Source: Chitinophagaceae bacterium
GTDB lineage: Bacteria; Bacteroidota; Bacteroidia; Chitinophagales; Chitinophagaceae
Assembly (NCBI GenBank): GCA_016741945.1
Contig: JACVCQ010000001.1
Location: 1-37,818, forward strand
Direction: 5' to 3'
DNA length: 37,818 bases
Shown here one piece after another: positions 22,681 to 31,588 of the stretch. The notes under the pieces were generated by a model that was given only the letters and a program-made list of their open reading frames with translations, ran no database searches and was not told the origin of the DNA. The translations under genes were made by a program, and so were the position numbers. Positions within the stretch are counted from its first letter, which is position 1; every line of letters starts with the position of its first letter.

Positions 22681-23907
22681 ATGCAACAACAACTCATTGT
22701 TATTGGTGGTGGAGCCTCCGGTTTCTTTTGTGCAGTAAATGCGGCACGCATGAATCCTGCATTGAAAGTTTTGTTGCTGGAGAAATCAAATAAGCTTTTA
22801 TCAAAAGTAAAAATTAGTGGTGGAGGAAGATGTAATGCAACGCATGCTTGTTTTGATATTCTTGAATTGATAAAGAAATACCCACGTGGAAAAAACTTCT
22901 TAAAAAAATCGTTTCATCAATTTTTTACAAAAGATACCATTGATTGGTTTGCAGAAAGAGGAGTTCGATTGAAAACAGAGGAAGATGGCAGAATGTTTCC
23001 GGTTACAGATGATTCTCAAACTATTATTGATTGTTTATTAAAAGAAGCAGACAAGTATAAAGTAATAGTACAATTACAAACAGGTGTTACTTCTTTTCAG
23101 AAAAAGGAAAACAAATTTGAACTTCAGCTACATAATGGAAATATCATTTTAGCAGACTTTATATGCGTTGCTACGGGTGGTTTTCCAAAAGCCAATATGT
23201 TTGATTGGTTGATGTCAACAGGACATACCATTGCAACACCGGTTCCGTCACTCTTCACATTCAATATACTGGGTAATCCTATTACATCTTTGATGGGTGT
23301 TAGTGTAGAACGTGCGATCGTAAAAGTTGCAGGTACCAAACTGCAGGAAGAAGGACCATTGCTGATTACGCATTGGGGTATGAGTGGTCCGGCCATCTTA
23401 AGAACTTCAGCATGGGGTGCGAGAGAGTTGGCAGATAAGAATTATCATTTTACAATTCTGGTGAATTGGATACCATCGTATACAGAACCAATGCTGCGCG
23501 ATGATTGGCAAGCGATCAGAGACAGATTCGGTGCACAAAAACTAGGTAGTAAAAATCCATTTGGATTACCGAGTCGTTTGTGGCTACATATTCTTCAGGA
23601 ATCTGAAACTGATAGTGATTGCCGATGGTCTGATCTTCCTTCAAAACAACAAAACAGACTGATCAAAAATCTGACTGCGCATGAATTTAGTGTAAAAGGA
23701 AAAACAACCTTTAAAGATGAGTTTGTAACTGCTGGTGGCATCATGCTCAGTGAAATTGACGCGCAAACGATGCAGAGTAAAAAACTATCCGGACTATTCT
23801 TTGCAGGGGAGGTCATGGATGTAGATGGTATCACTGGGGGCTTTAATTTCCAACATGCGTGGACCAGTGGTTTTATAGCTGCCAAAGCTATGGCATCAGC
23901 CTATTAA
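22681..23907 (+). CDS. FAD-dependent oxidoreductase of the BaiN/HI0933 family
   Basis: 408-aa cytoplasmic flavoprotein. An N-terminal dinucleotide-binding fold (VIGGGASGFFCAVNAA, residues 7-22) is followed by the family motif KISGGGRCNATH (44-55). A C-terminal FAD-contacting segment reads LFFAGEVMDVDGITGGFNFQ, then HAWTSGFIAAKAMA. These define the HI0933/YhiN group, whose physiological substrate is mostly unknown (BaiN homologues act on bile acids in gut bacteria; that role is not implied). The length is normal. It starts 12 bases after the map terminator, so probably has its own promoter. It has no functional link to its neighbours. Confidence 0.93.
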   Translation: MQQQLIVIGGGASGFFCAVNAARMNPALKVLLLEKSNKLLSKVKISGGGRCNATHACFDILELIKKYPRGKNFLKKSFHQFFTKDTIDWFAERGVRLKTEEDGRMFPVTDDSQTIIDCLLKEADKYKVIVQLQTGVTSFQKKENKFELQLHNGNIILADFICVATGGFPKANMFDWLMSTGHTIATPVPSLFTFNILGNPITSLMGVSVERAIVKVAGTKLQEEGPLLITHWGMSGPAILRTSAWGARELADKNYHFTILVNWIPSYTEPMLRDDWQAIRDRFGAQKLGSKNPFGLPSRLWLHILQESETDSDCRWSDLPSKQQNRLIKNLTAHEFSVKGKTTFKDEFVTAGGIMLSEIDAQTMQSKKLSGLFFAGEVMDVDGITGGFNFQHAWTSGFIAAKAMASAY

Positions 23908-24004
23908 ATAATGATTGATCTTACAGGTGATTGTTAAAAAATTGCCACTTATCCATTCCGCTGTAAAATCCTGACATAGATTTACTATTTTAAGTGTCAA
24001 CTAA

Positions 24005-26608
24005 ATGAAACGCTCTATGAGAAGACTCTTGCTCGCCGCAACTGCATGTGCGGTATTTATGGGCTCAACCCTGTATGCTCAACAACCCCCGGCCGGAATG
24101 CCTACCGGTGCCCGTCCACAAGGCGATAGTTCAAAAGCTCCTGCAGCACCCAAAAAGCCAACAGTAGCTGAGAAGACAAAAGGTAATAAAAAGATCGAAG
24201 GCTTATTCACTTTATATCAGGATACCGCTACCGGTAGTCTTCAGATGTATATTAGAAAAGACCAACTGGATAAAGAATTTATTTATCAGAGTTTTTCTAT
24301 CAATGGACCTACTTCATTGTTCTTACATCAAAGTATGCACCGTGCAACAGCCGTGTTTAAAATGAAGAGAGCATTTGATAAAATCGAATTCTCTCAAGTC
24401 AATACCGGCTTTTTTTATGATAAGAATAATCCTGTTAGTAAGACCGCAGATGTAGATAAGCCCGAGGCGGTTTTTTACAATGATAAATTCAGTATTGAAG
24501 ATTCATTGGGTTATTTGGTAAGTGTAGATCAGTTATTCCTAAGTGAAAAATTAGATCCTGTAAAACCGATCATACCACCGAGCCCATTGGCTTTATTCAC
24601 TTTTAATTTGGGTGGATTAAATCCTACCAAATCTAAGTATGCGAATATCCGTTCTTTCCCAAATAATACCGATGTGGTAGTGGATCTATCTTATGATAAT
24701 CCAAGTACGCTTGCAAGCGGAGGTCCTGATGTAACAGATCCTCGTTATGTGCGTGTGCGTATGCAACACAGCTTTATAGAAATGCCTAAAAACGATTTTC
24801 GTTCACGCAGAGATGATCAGCGTGTGGGATATTTTCTGGATCAGCGTAACAACCAAACCAGCACCAGTCCTGTTCCTTACAAGGATATGATCAATCGTTG
24901 GAATTTGGTGAAGAAAGATCCATCTGCAGCCATCAGCGAACCTGTAGAGCCAATAGTATTCTGGGTAGAAAATACCACTCCCCATGAGTACCGTCAAACC
25001 ATTATCGATGCCGGATTGAAGTGGAATGAAGCATTTGAAAAAGCAGGATTCAAAAATGCAGTTCAAATGAAGATCATGCCTGATGATGCTACCTGGGATC
25101 CCGCAGATATTCGTTACAATGTAATTCGTTGGGTATCATCTGCAAACCCTCCTTATGGAGCCATCGGACCCAGCTTTACCAATCCAAGAACCGGACAAAT
25201 ATTGGGTGCAGATATCACGGTAGAATGGTTCTCAGGAAGTGCAACACCGATTTTCGATGAGTTGTACAATGGTCCGTCTATGCAATCAGCGAACGATTTA
25301 CATTTCCCCGGTATGCAGATGAAAAATCATACGGCTTGTACATTGGCCGGTGAATTGAAAGCACAGTTCATGACCGGACATACCACCCTCGAGGCCATGG
25401 ATGCTCCGGAAGGAGAGATCAAAGAAATGCATAAGCAATTCCTGATCTACTTGATCATGCATGAAATGGGGCATACACTCGGACTGAACCACAATATGAA
25501 AGCCAGTCAGATGTTATCGCCTGCAGAGATCAATAATACCTCTATCACTCGTTCTATCGGATTGATTGGATCAGTGATGGATTATCCAGCAATCAATGTG
25601 TCATCAGACAGAAGCAAGCAAGGAGATTATTATACCACTAAAGCAGGTCCTTATGATCTGTGGGCGATCGAATATGGTTACACGCCATTCTCTGAAGCAC
25701 AGGAAGAAGCAGGACTCACCAAAATATTATCACGCAGTACAGATCCTAAATTGGCATTCGGTAATGATGGTGATGATATGAGAGCTCCCGGTAAAGCCAT
25801 CGATCCACGTGTGAATGTAAATGATCTGACCAATGACGCCATCAGTTATGCAGAAGATCGTTTCAAACTGGTGAATAATTTAATGGGTAAGCTGGTGCAG
25901 AAATATACCAAGCCTGGACAATCATATGTAGAAGTACGTGCACGTTATGGTGTATTGAATGGACAACGTAACAGCATGATCAATGCCGTTAGCCGTTATG
26001 TGGGGGGTGTGTATATTGATAGAAGTAATCCTGAGCAAAATTCAGGTAATAAGCCATACACGCCGGTTCCATTAGCCACACAGAAGAAAGCGATCGATGT
26101 ATTGAATAAATATGTATTTGCGCCAAATGCTTTTGATGCAGATGCACAAGTATATCCATACCTCGCATTCCAGCGCAGAGGATTTAACCAGCCGGGCAAT
26201 GGAGAAGATTTCAAGATCACCAATAATGTATTAGGCTTACAGGCAGGTGGGGCGTTGGCTCATATCCTGAATCCGATCACTTTGCAGCGTATGACCAATA
26301 CGCGTTTGTATGGTAACCAGTACAGTGTTGCCGATGTAATGGGTGATCTGGTAAAAGGAATTTTTGATGCTGATATCAATGGTAATGTGAATGTTCACAG
26401 ACAATACCTGCAAACTACTTTTGTAAAAGGAGCAGCAAGTTTGTTGAATCCACAAGCACCGATTGATGATGTATCTAAAGCAGCGGCATTGTATACCATC
26501 AAGAAGTTGAGAACCAAATTGGCAGCTGCCGTTTCAACCAACGAAGAAACCAAAGCACACAGAGCCAATCTGCTCTTCCTGATCGATAAAGCGCTGAAGA
26601 CAGACTAG
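24005..26608 (+). CDS. Secreted zinc metalloprotease, DUF5117/DUF4953 type
   Basis: 867-aa exported protein. The signal peptide is MKRSMRRLLLAATACAVFMG, then STLYAQQ, with cleavage near AQ. A Pro/Ala-rich linker follows (to about residue 50), then a DUF5118/DUF5117-like region (about 55-290) and a met-zincin DUF4953 domain with HEMGHTLGLNHN (H486, E487, H490, H496; zinc ligands and catalytic Glu). VMDYPAI (about 528-534) supplies the Met-turn expected of metzincins. Such proteins are common and abundant in Bacteroidota; substrates are unknown. The length is typical. It is a single-gene unit flanked downstream by an 18-bp inverted repeat. Confidence 0.92.
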   Translation: MKRSMRRLLLAATACAVFMGSTLYAQQPPAGMPTGARPQGDSSKAPAAPKKPTVAEKTKGNKKIEGLFTLYQDTATGSLQMYIRKDQLDKEFIYQSFSINGPTSLFLHQSMHRATAVFKMKRAFDKIEFSQVNTGFFYDKNNPVSKTADVDKPEAVFYNDKFSIEDSLGYLVSVDQLFLSEKLDPVKPIIPPSPLALFTFNLGGLNPTKSKYANIRSFPNNTDVVVDLSYDNPSTLASGGPDVTDPRYVRVRMQHSFIEMPKNDFRSRRDDQRVGYFLDQRNNQTSTSPVPYKDMINRWNLVKKDPSAAISEPVEPIVFWVENTTPHEYRQTIIDAGLKWNEAFEKAGFKNAVQMKIMPDDATWDPADIRYNVIRWVSSANPPYGAIGPSFTNPRTGQILGADITVEWFSGSATPIFDELYNGPSMQSANDLHFPGMQMKNHTACTLAGELKAQFMTGHTTLEAMDAPEGEIKEMHKQFLIYLIMHEMGHTLGLNHNMKASQMLSPAEINNTSITRSIGLIGSVMDYPAINVSSDRSKQGDYYTTKAGPYDLWAIEYGYTPFSEAQEEAGLTKILSRSTDPKLAFGNDGDDMRAPGKAIDPRVNVNDLTNDAISYAEDRFKLVNNLMGKLVQKYTKPGQSYVEVRARYGVLNGQRNSMINAVSRYVGGVYIDRSNPEQNSGNKPYTPVPLATQKKAIDVLNKYVFAPNAFDADAQVYPYLAFQRRGFNQPGNGEDFKITNNVLGLQAGGALAHILNPITLQRMTNTRLYGNQYSVADVMGDLVKGIFDADINGNVNVHRQYLQTTFVKGAASLLNPQAPIDDVSKAAALYTIKKLRTKLAAAVSTNEETKAHRANLLFLIDKALKTD

Positions 26609-26640
26609 GGAAGGGAAACAGAGAAATAAGAAACAGAGGA

Positions 26641-26691
26641 ATAAGGAATAAGAAAGTAATTGTGAGAATCAACTACTTTCTTATTCCTTAT
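26641..26691. terminator. Long AT-rich inverted repeat, probable terminator
   Basis: Perfect 18-bp arms (26641-26658 and 26674-26691) with a 15-base loop, followed by TTTTT. Outside the arms, aaataagaaa-type purine runs on the left and tttcttattt-type runs on the right (26692-26731) extend a looser inverted repeat. It lies between the metalloprotease and CBS genes. It may be a terminator or a slippage-grown spacer palindrome. Confidence 0.65.
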
Positions 26692-26785
26692 TTTTTATTC
26701 CATATTTCTTATTTCTTATTTCTTATTCTCCTCTGCTTGCATAATTCAAATCCATTCACTATATTAAGGAACTAAAACGCCTGCC

Positions 26786-27214
26786 ATGAGAAAAGTAAGT
26801 AATGTATTACAACGCAAAGGAAACAGAGTAACTACCGTTCCGCCAGAGATGACGGTGATTGATGCATTGAAGCTGATGGCTGAACAAAATATTGGTTCAG
26901 TTGTGGTGATGAAGGAAGAGAAATTCGCCGGTATTATGACGGAACGCGATTATTCCCGTAAAGTAATATTGAAAGGGCGCCATTCCAGTGAAACAAATGT
27001 AGGAGAGATCATGACCACTGATTTTCCTTATGTGGCGATGAATGATACGGTAGAATCTTGCATGCAATTAATGACTTCTCACCGATTGAGATATTTACCG
27101 GTGATTGAAGATGAACAATTGGTGGGAATTATTTCGATCAATGATCTGGTAACAGAAACGATCTTAACGCAGGCTGAAACGATTAATCAGTTGCAGAGTT
27201 ATATACAGTCCTAG
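26786..27214 (+). CDS. CBS-domain protein
   Basis: 142-aa cytoplasmic protein made of a tandem CBS pair (Bateman module). Repeat 1 is at about residues 8-62 (VIDALKLMAEQNIGSVVVMK, then EEKFAGIMTERDYSRKVIL). Repeat 2 is at about 74-132 (TVESCMQLMTSHRLRYLPVI, then GIISINDLV). No other domain is present. Stand-alone Bateman proteins bind adenine nucleotides or similar ligands as sensors; the ligand and partner are unknown. The start ATG at 26786 is the first in frame. Confidence 0.93.
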   Translation: MRKVSNVLQRKGNRVTTVPPEMTVIDALKLMAEQNIGSVVVMKEEKFAGIMTERDYSRKVILKGRHSSETNVGEIMTTDFPYVAMNDTVESCMQLMTSHRLRYLPVIEDEQLVGIISINDLVTETILTQAETINQLQSYIQS

Positions 27215-27259
27215 TATCTTTTTTTAATACATTCCCCTAATTATTTAACTAAACCAATT

Positions 27260-27778
27260 ATGAAAACACTATTTCTATTTTTGATCTGTTTATGCCTATC
27301 TGCAAGTACCTTTTCGCAACAGAGAAGCAATCGCCAAGCTTCTCGTCCTAAAAAGGTTTTACCACCGCCTAAAACAGATCAAGAACACCTTGCTGATGCA
27401 AGAACTTTGTATTCCTTACGTTTATGCAATGCAGCAAAAGCCTCTTATTCTTTTGTTACCAATCAAAATAAAGATCAATCATTAATTAATGCTATCACTC
27501 AGTGTTTAGTAACTCCTAAAGCAAGTCTGGATGAAGCAGGAGGTTTCGATCCCGCTATACATGAACTTTCGGCATTAAATATTCCAATTAACCAACAAGT
27601 TGGATATGAAAATGTAGAATTTGGAAATGAAGAATTTGCTGCTCAAAGGTATAGAAATGCTATACACTTTTTTTTAACATACCTAACTGATAATTTTTCA
27701 AAGCTGAAAAATAATATTGAGCTATTAAAGCAATTTGAAGAAAAAATTGAATACTGCTATGATCAATTACGTAATTAG
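27260..27778 (+). CDS. Exported protein of unknown function
   Basis: 172-aa protein with a clear signal peptide (MKTLFLFLICLCLSASTFSQ, cleavage near SQQ), then a basic linker (RQASRPKKVLPPPK) and a helical region with a possible TPR-like stretch (LADARTLYSLRLCNAAKASY). No family recognised. Codons are AT-richer than in the neighbouring metalloprotease. It precedes the TPR membrane gene by 86 bases; both may act in the envelope, but this is only context. Confidence 0.8.
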   Translation: MKTLFLFLICLCLSASTFSQQRSNRQASRPKKVLPPPKTDQEHLADARTLYSLRLCNAAKASYSFVTNQNKDQSLINAITQCLVTPKASLDEAGGFDPAIHELSALNIPINQQVGYENVEFGNEEFAAQRYRNAIHFFLTYLTDNFSKLKNNIELLKQFEEKIEYCYDQLRN

Positions 27779-27864
27779 TTAAATGAAAAATAGATACAGC
27801 AGTTGCCCATTAAAACATTATTTGGGGCTTATCATACATTCAATAGTACAAAAGAAATAATAGT

Positions 27865-29148
27865 ATGGAGGAGTCGATGCAAAAACAGACAGAAAATCTT
27901 AATAAGCCATTGATTAATAGGATAGAAATTTTTTCTGATAAGATTGCAGCATACCGAAAAATACTATTGAATTTTTTTGTAATGCTGTTGGTCGTTTACC
28001 TGATCGTTGTCTTAATAGCCACTTCTTTTCAGAAAAAGTTATTGGTATTGCCAGTAGATATTCCTGATAAGCTAAAGAAAGAAGGTTATTCTCCTGAATT
28101 CTTTACGCAGAAGATTGTAGAGCGAATTGAATTCATTAAAGACAGTGCATCTGATTATTATAATAACAATGATATTAAACTGATGATGGAAGATGAGAAT
28201 ATCGAGATCGTCAATACGTTACTCGATAACACTCCATTAGAAGGATTTAAAAGCATGTTCATTGATTTTGTCAATCGGAATCAGGAAAAAGTAACAGGTA
28301 AAGTAAGAGATCTCAATGATCGAGTCCAAATGACGTATCGTATTGGAAATAAAACCCCTATTGTTGTTGAAAAGAGTACTACAGATAGTCTTATTTATGC
28401 TGCGGCTGAATATATAATGGAAGAAATGAATCCTTATTATTTAAGTGCTTATTATTTTAAGACCAAGGAGTTTGATAAGTGCTTACGTTTAGTACAGAAG
28501 TTGCTGAATAGTAGCAATACCAGGTATAAGTATCTTGCTTTTCATATACGAGGAAATGTTTACATAAGTATGGGAGATCAGTATTTGAACAATGCCGATT
28601 CAGCAAATCATTGGTTAGGTGATGAATACTTAGATTATGCCAAAAATATTTTTGATAGTGCAATCGCCACCAATACTTTCAAATCACCATGGCTTAGTTA
28701 CAATAGTATGGGTGCAGTTTATCACAACAAAAAGATGTATGACTCAGCAAAAATTTGGTACAAGCGATCTATGTCATCCAATAGTGCTGGTGCAAATGCT
28801 TTTTATAATTATGGCAATATCCTATTGGATGAATATACTGTTGATGGAAAAAACTTAAAATCATATCCTGATACAGCTGTCTTTTACTTTAAAGAAGCCA
28901 TTAAACGAAATTCGTTTAACGTAGACTATTATATTGGATTACTGAAAGCATATGCTTATGGAAAGCATGTTGAAGAAGCCAAGGCTTTATTTTTCAAGTG
29001 TAAGGATATGGATCCGAAGAATTTAGATATTTATTCTTATATGGTTCAAGCATATCAACCGAAGGATCCGGTAATGGCTCGGCTATATATGAGTCTTTAT
29101 ATAAAAAAGCTTAAGGAGGCAGGATATGCTATTGCTGCAACTCAATAA
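27865..29148 (+). CDS. Membrane-anchored TPR protein of unknown function
   Basis: 427-aa protein. One membrane span (about residues 34-54, LLNFFVMLLVVYLIVVLIAT) follows a short cytoplasmic N-terminus, leaving most of the chain outside the cytoplasm. A helical domain (60-190) precedes TPR-like repeats from about 190 to 410 (for example YYFKTKEFDKCLRLVQKLLN and NSMGAVYHNKKMYDSAKIWY). It is probably a scaffold; no enzyme motif was seen. The start ATG at 27865 (an alternative in-frame ATG is at 27877). The following hydrolase gene starts 80 bases later on the same strand. Confidence 0.8.
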   Translation: MEESMQKQTENLNKPLINRIEIFSDKIAAYRKILLNFFVMLLVVYLIVVLIATSFQKKLLVLPVDIPDKLKKEGYSPEFFTQKIVERIEFIKDSASDYYNNNDIKLMMEDENIEIVNTLLDNTPLEGFKSMFIDFVNRNQEKVTGKVRDLNDRVQMTYRIGNKTPIVVEKSTTDSLIYAAAEYIMEEMNPYYLSAYYFKTKEFDKCLRLVQKLLNSSNTRYKYLAFHIRGNVYISMGDQYLNNADSANHWLGDEYLDYAKNIFDSAIATNTFKSPWLSYNSMGAVYHNKKMYDSAKIWYKRSMSSNSAGANAFYNYGNILLDEYTVDGKNLKSYPDTAVFYFKEAIKRNSFNVDYYIGLLKAYAYGKHVEEAKALFFKCKDMDPKNLDIYSYMVQAYQPKDPVMARLYMSLYIKKLKEAGYAIAATQ

Positions 29149-29227
29149 TATGATAGTACCCTTCGCTTTGAAACGGTACTTGTATTTTCGTAGGTTCTAT
29201 TTTGTCATTGTAGATTTCATCCTACTC

Positions 29228-30322
29228 ATGAAAAAATTTCTTTTACTGATCTCTTTGTTATTAAGTCAACAATTAATAAAGGCACAAACCAATACGCAGC
29301 GCTGGACTCCCAATTATCCCACACCTGTTGAAGGTGATTATCTGGTCAGGAATTTTGAATTCCAAAGTAAGGAAGTGTTAACTGATATGAACCTGCATTA
29401 CTATACCATTGGCAAGCCGGAAAAAGGGAAAGATGGTAAAGTCAGTAACGCCATACTCATCATGCATGGTACTACGGGTAATGGAGGTGGATTTTTGAAC
29501 CAACGTTTTGCAGGGAATTTATTTGGTTCCGGACAATTGCTCGACGCTACCCGGTATTATATCATTTTAGTAGATGCTATCGGACATGGTAAGTCTAGCA
29601 AGCCTAGTAATGGTTTGCATATGCGCTTTCCAAAGTACACATATGATGATATGGTGAAAGCACAATATGTTTTACTAACTGAACATTTGAAAGTCGATCA
29701 TCTTCGATTGGTGATGGGTACATCGATGGGCGGTATGCATACATGGGTTTGGGGTTATACGTATCCTGATTTTATGGATGCACTCATGCCATTGGCCAGC
29801 TTACCGGTTGAAATTGCAGGAAGGAATAGAATGATACGTATGATGGCGATCGATCTCATTAAAATGGACCCCGAGTGGAAAGGGGGAGCGTACACCGAAC
29901 AACCGAAAGTAGGCTTAACAGGAGCCATCTCTTCTTTATTTTTCATGGGTAGTAGTGCCTTACAATTGCAGAAGAGTGCACCTACACGGGAGCAGGCAGA
30001 AGCGGCTTATGCCAGAACGAGATCCTCTTACCTAGCTTCTTTAGATGCCAATGATTTTATCTATGCATTTGATGCCTCACGTTTTTATAATCCCGCGCCT
30101 TATTTAGAAAAGATCAAAGCGGCATTGGTAGCGATCAATTCCGCAGATGATGAAGTGAATCCACCCGAGTTGGGATTGATGGAACGCGAGATCAAAAAAG
30201 TTAAAGACGCGAAATATATCTTGTTGCCAATCACAGATCAAACTTCCGGGCATGGAACACATTCCAATCCACTTCTATGGGGAGAGTACTTGAAGGCTTT
30301 ATTGGAGAAGACGAAGAAGTGA
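29228..30322 (+). CDS. Exported alpha/beta hydrolase, homoserine acetyltransferase (MetX)-like
   Basis: 364-aa alpha/beta-fold protein. The signal peptide is MKKFLLLISLLLSQQLIKAQ. Then come the oxyanion region ILIMHGTTGNGGG, the nucleophile elbow VMGTSMGGMHTWVWG (Ser of GTSMGG), the acid region near NSADDEVNPPE and the catalytic His in SGHGTHSNPLLW. The GxSMGGM elbow and overall order resemble MetX acyltransferases, but the signal peptide and stand-alone context point to an exported hydrolase; the substrate is unknown. The ATG at 29228 is chosen because it begins the signal peptide. A longer reading from 29126 overlaps the preceding gene and lacks family support. Confidence 0.88.
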   Translation: MKKFLLLISLLLSQQLIKAQTNTQRWTPNYPTPVEGDYLVRNFEFQSKEVLTDMNLHYYTIGKPEKGKDGKVSNAILIMHGTTGNGGGFLNQRFAGNLFGSGQLLDATRYYIILVDAIGHGKSSKPSNGLHMRFPKYTYDDMVKAQYVLLTEHLKVDHLRLVMGTSMGGMHTWVWGYTYPDFMDALMPLASLPVEIAGRNRMIRMMAIDLIKMDPEWKGGAYTEQPKVGLTGAISSLFFMGSSALQLQKSAPTREQAEAAYARTRSSYLASLDANDFIYAFDASRFYNPAPYLEKIKAALVAINSADDEVNPPELGLMEREIKKVKDAKYILLPITDQTSGHGTHSNPLLWGEYLKALLEKTKK

Positions 30323-30342
30323 TGATCTTAAGTAATAGAATA

Positions 30343-30678
30343 CTACAGATCCAATACAATCATCAAATTCTTTTTTAGTAATTGAACTTGATCTTGGTTC
30401 AGTTTACCGATTCTTTGTATTAATCTTTTATTATCAATAGCCCTGATCTGGTCAATGAGAACATCACTGAGTTGATTCAGTTGCGATTTTTTTAAGTGAA
30501 TACGAAGAATATTCATCTTAGGTTGAATATTGGTGGTGATAGGACAAACAATCGTTGATAGATTTGAATCATTCAACAGATCCGTTTGCACAATAACAAC
30601 AGGTCTGGTTTTACCCGGCTCTGTTCCTTTACCCGGATTCAGATTGGCTAGCCATATATCATATTGCTTAATCTTCAT
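30343..30678 (-). CDS. MazF/PemK-family endoribonuclease toxin
   Basis: 111-aa toxin of a type II toxin-antitoxin pair. YDIWLANLNPGKGTEPGKTR, then PVVIVQTD, and LIDQIRAIDNKRLIQRIGKL are the PemK/MazF signatures; the family cleaves RNA at short sequences. The start is the ATG at 30678 (MKIKQYDIW); a longer reading to 30699 adds MSLKNWL, without support. The start overlaps the antitoxin's 3' end by 11 bases, so translation is probably coupled. Confidence 0.92.
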   Translation of the reverse strand: MKIKQYDIWLANLNPGKGTEPGKTRPVVIVQTDLLNDSNLSTIVCPITTNIQPKMNILRIHLKKSQLNQLSDVLIDQIRAIDNKRLIQRIGKLNQDQVQLLKKNLMIVLDL

Positions 30679-30898
30679 CAGCCAGTTTTTCAAACTCACG
30701 TAAGATGTTCATGGACTCTTTTCTCGTAAGGGCAGATTCTTTTGCGAGAGCATGCTTCAATAATTTTCTCTGATGATACCGATTGTAGAGATCTACCGCT
30801 TCATTGATATAGCGATTACGGGCTATGTTCAACTGCGCAGTGATGGCTTCAGCTTCTTCGAATGTATGGTCATCCAGTTTGAGTGATAAAGTTTTCAT
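30668..30898 (-). CDS. Ribbon-helix-helix-type antitoxin
   Basis: 76-aa partner of the adjacent MazF toxin. MKTLSLKLDDHTFEEAEAIT starts with a beta strand and helix as in RHH (MetJ/Arc/CopG) DNA-binding domains, then NIARNRYINEAVDLYNRYHQ, RKLLKHALAKES and an acidic C-terminal tail expected to contact the toxin. It is upstream of the toxin and overlaps it. The ATG at 30898 is preferred; an upstream in-frame ATG at 30961 would add 21 residues over a region that looks like promoter/operator (direct and inverted tata/cttttggt repeats, 30908-30941). Autoregulation is expected from the family. Confidence 0.88.
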   Translation of the reverse strand: MKTLSLKLDDHTFEEAEAITAQLNIARNRYINEAVDLYNRYHQRKLLKHALAKESALTRKESMNILREFEKLADED

Positions 30899-31009
30899 AC
30901 CATTACTTTTGGTAAAGGTATATACTTTTGGTGTATACTCAGTAGGGGGTAGTTGTTCCATGGCATTGATTGTAATGTGAAATATTCAGTAGTGCCGAAA
31001 ATAGTGATA

Positions 31010-31437
31010 CATCCCATCGTATTTACCGCCAATTTGATGAGTAGTTCGTTGACTACATTTCAAGTGAAGTGAATAACCTTCTAACTGCAGATCCTTCGTC
31101 GCAATTTCCGACTTCGTCGGAATGCTCCTCAGGATGACAACGACAAGGGACATCAACTTGCTGTGTTGGCGAAGCCAACACAGCGTTAACACACAACACT
31201 GAACCGTCATCCTGAGGAGCATTGATCACGCAAGTGATCATCTGCGACGAAGGATCTGACCAGTATAGGGAGTTTTATGGTTATAGGAAAGAAGTAAATA
31301 GTACACCTAAGCTGTGTAACACGCATAGTCCCCTCGTACCTCGGGAGGCATCTGCGACGAACTTTTTTATTTGTAAGACTTTATGGAGAAGGAAGTATGC
31401 TGTTGAGCATACAAGAGACCTATCCTTCAGATTGTAG
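31010..31437. repeat. Cloverleaf-capable dispersed repeat, copy 1 (fullest)
   Basis: Nested perfect inverted repeats: outer arms 31088-31103 / 31243-31258 (16 bp); inner arms 31122-31138 / 31206-31222 (17 bp). Side hairpins ttccgac/gtcggaa (31106-31122) and tgatcac/gtgatca (31223-31240) sit exactly between the outer and inner stems. A central hairpin ctgtgttggc (31161-31170) / gccaacacag (31174-31183) has loop GAA. Flanking parts recur in copy 2 (left, 31010-31078) and in copies 2-4 (right, to about 31437). The element overlaps the 3' end of the 55-aa ORF on the minus strand. Confidence 0.85.
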
Positions 31438-31587
31438 TTTCTTTATTTCAGAAAGATCTACGTTGCGCATGGCTTCATTGGCTTTATCGACTTTCTCCTG
31501 AAATAGTGGCATGTCATTATATTGATCCAAAGATTGGTCAATTGTAACAACAGTCGATTTGATATGATACAATTCCTTTTGTTCCAT
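31420..31587 (-). CDS. 55-aa protein coupled to the DUF6934 gene
   Basis: Small minus-strand gene starting with ATG at 31587 one base after the TAA of the DUF6934 gene (31589). It reads MEQKELYHIKSTVVTIDQSL, then DQYNDMPLFQEKVDKANEAM, then RNVDLSEIKKLQSEG. It is acidic, soluble and helix-rich. No family recognised. The tight coupling makes it a likely partner of its neighbour. Its last codons run into the tail of repeat copy 1, so the natural C-terminus might have been altered by the repeat. Confidence 0.7.
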   Translation of the reverse strand: MEQKELYHIKSTVVTIDQSLDQYNDMPLFQEKVDKANEAMRNVDLSEIKKLQSEG

Positions 31588-31588
31588 G

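Noticed and set aside
29126..29227. Longer hydrolase reading from 29126
   Set aside because: It overlaps the TPR gene and moves the clear signal peptide (from 29228) into the interior.
31053..31241. Minus-strand reading frame beginning MITCVINAPQDDGS
   Set aside because: It is translated from the palindromic repeat; the same start recurs in copy 4 (34424), so it is a repeat artefact.
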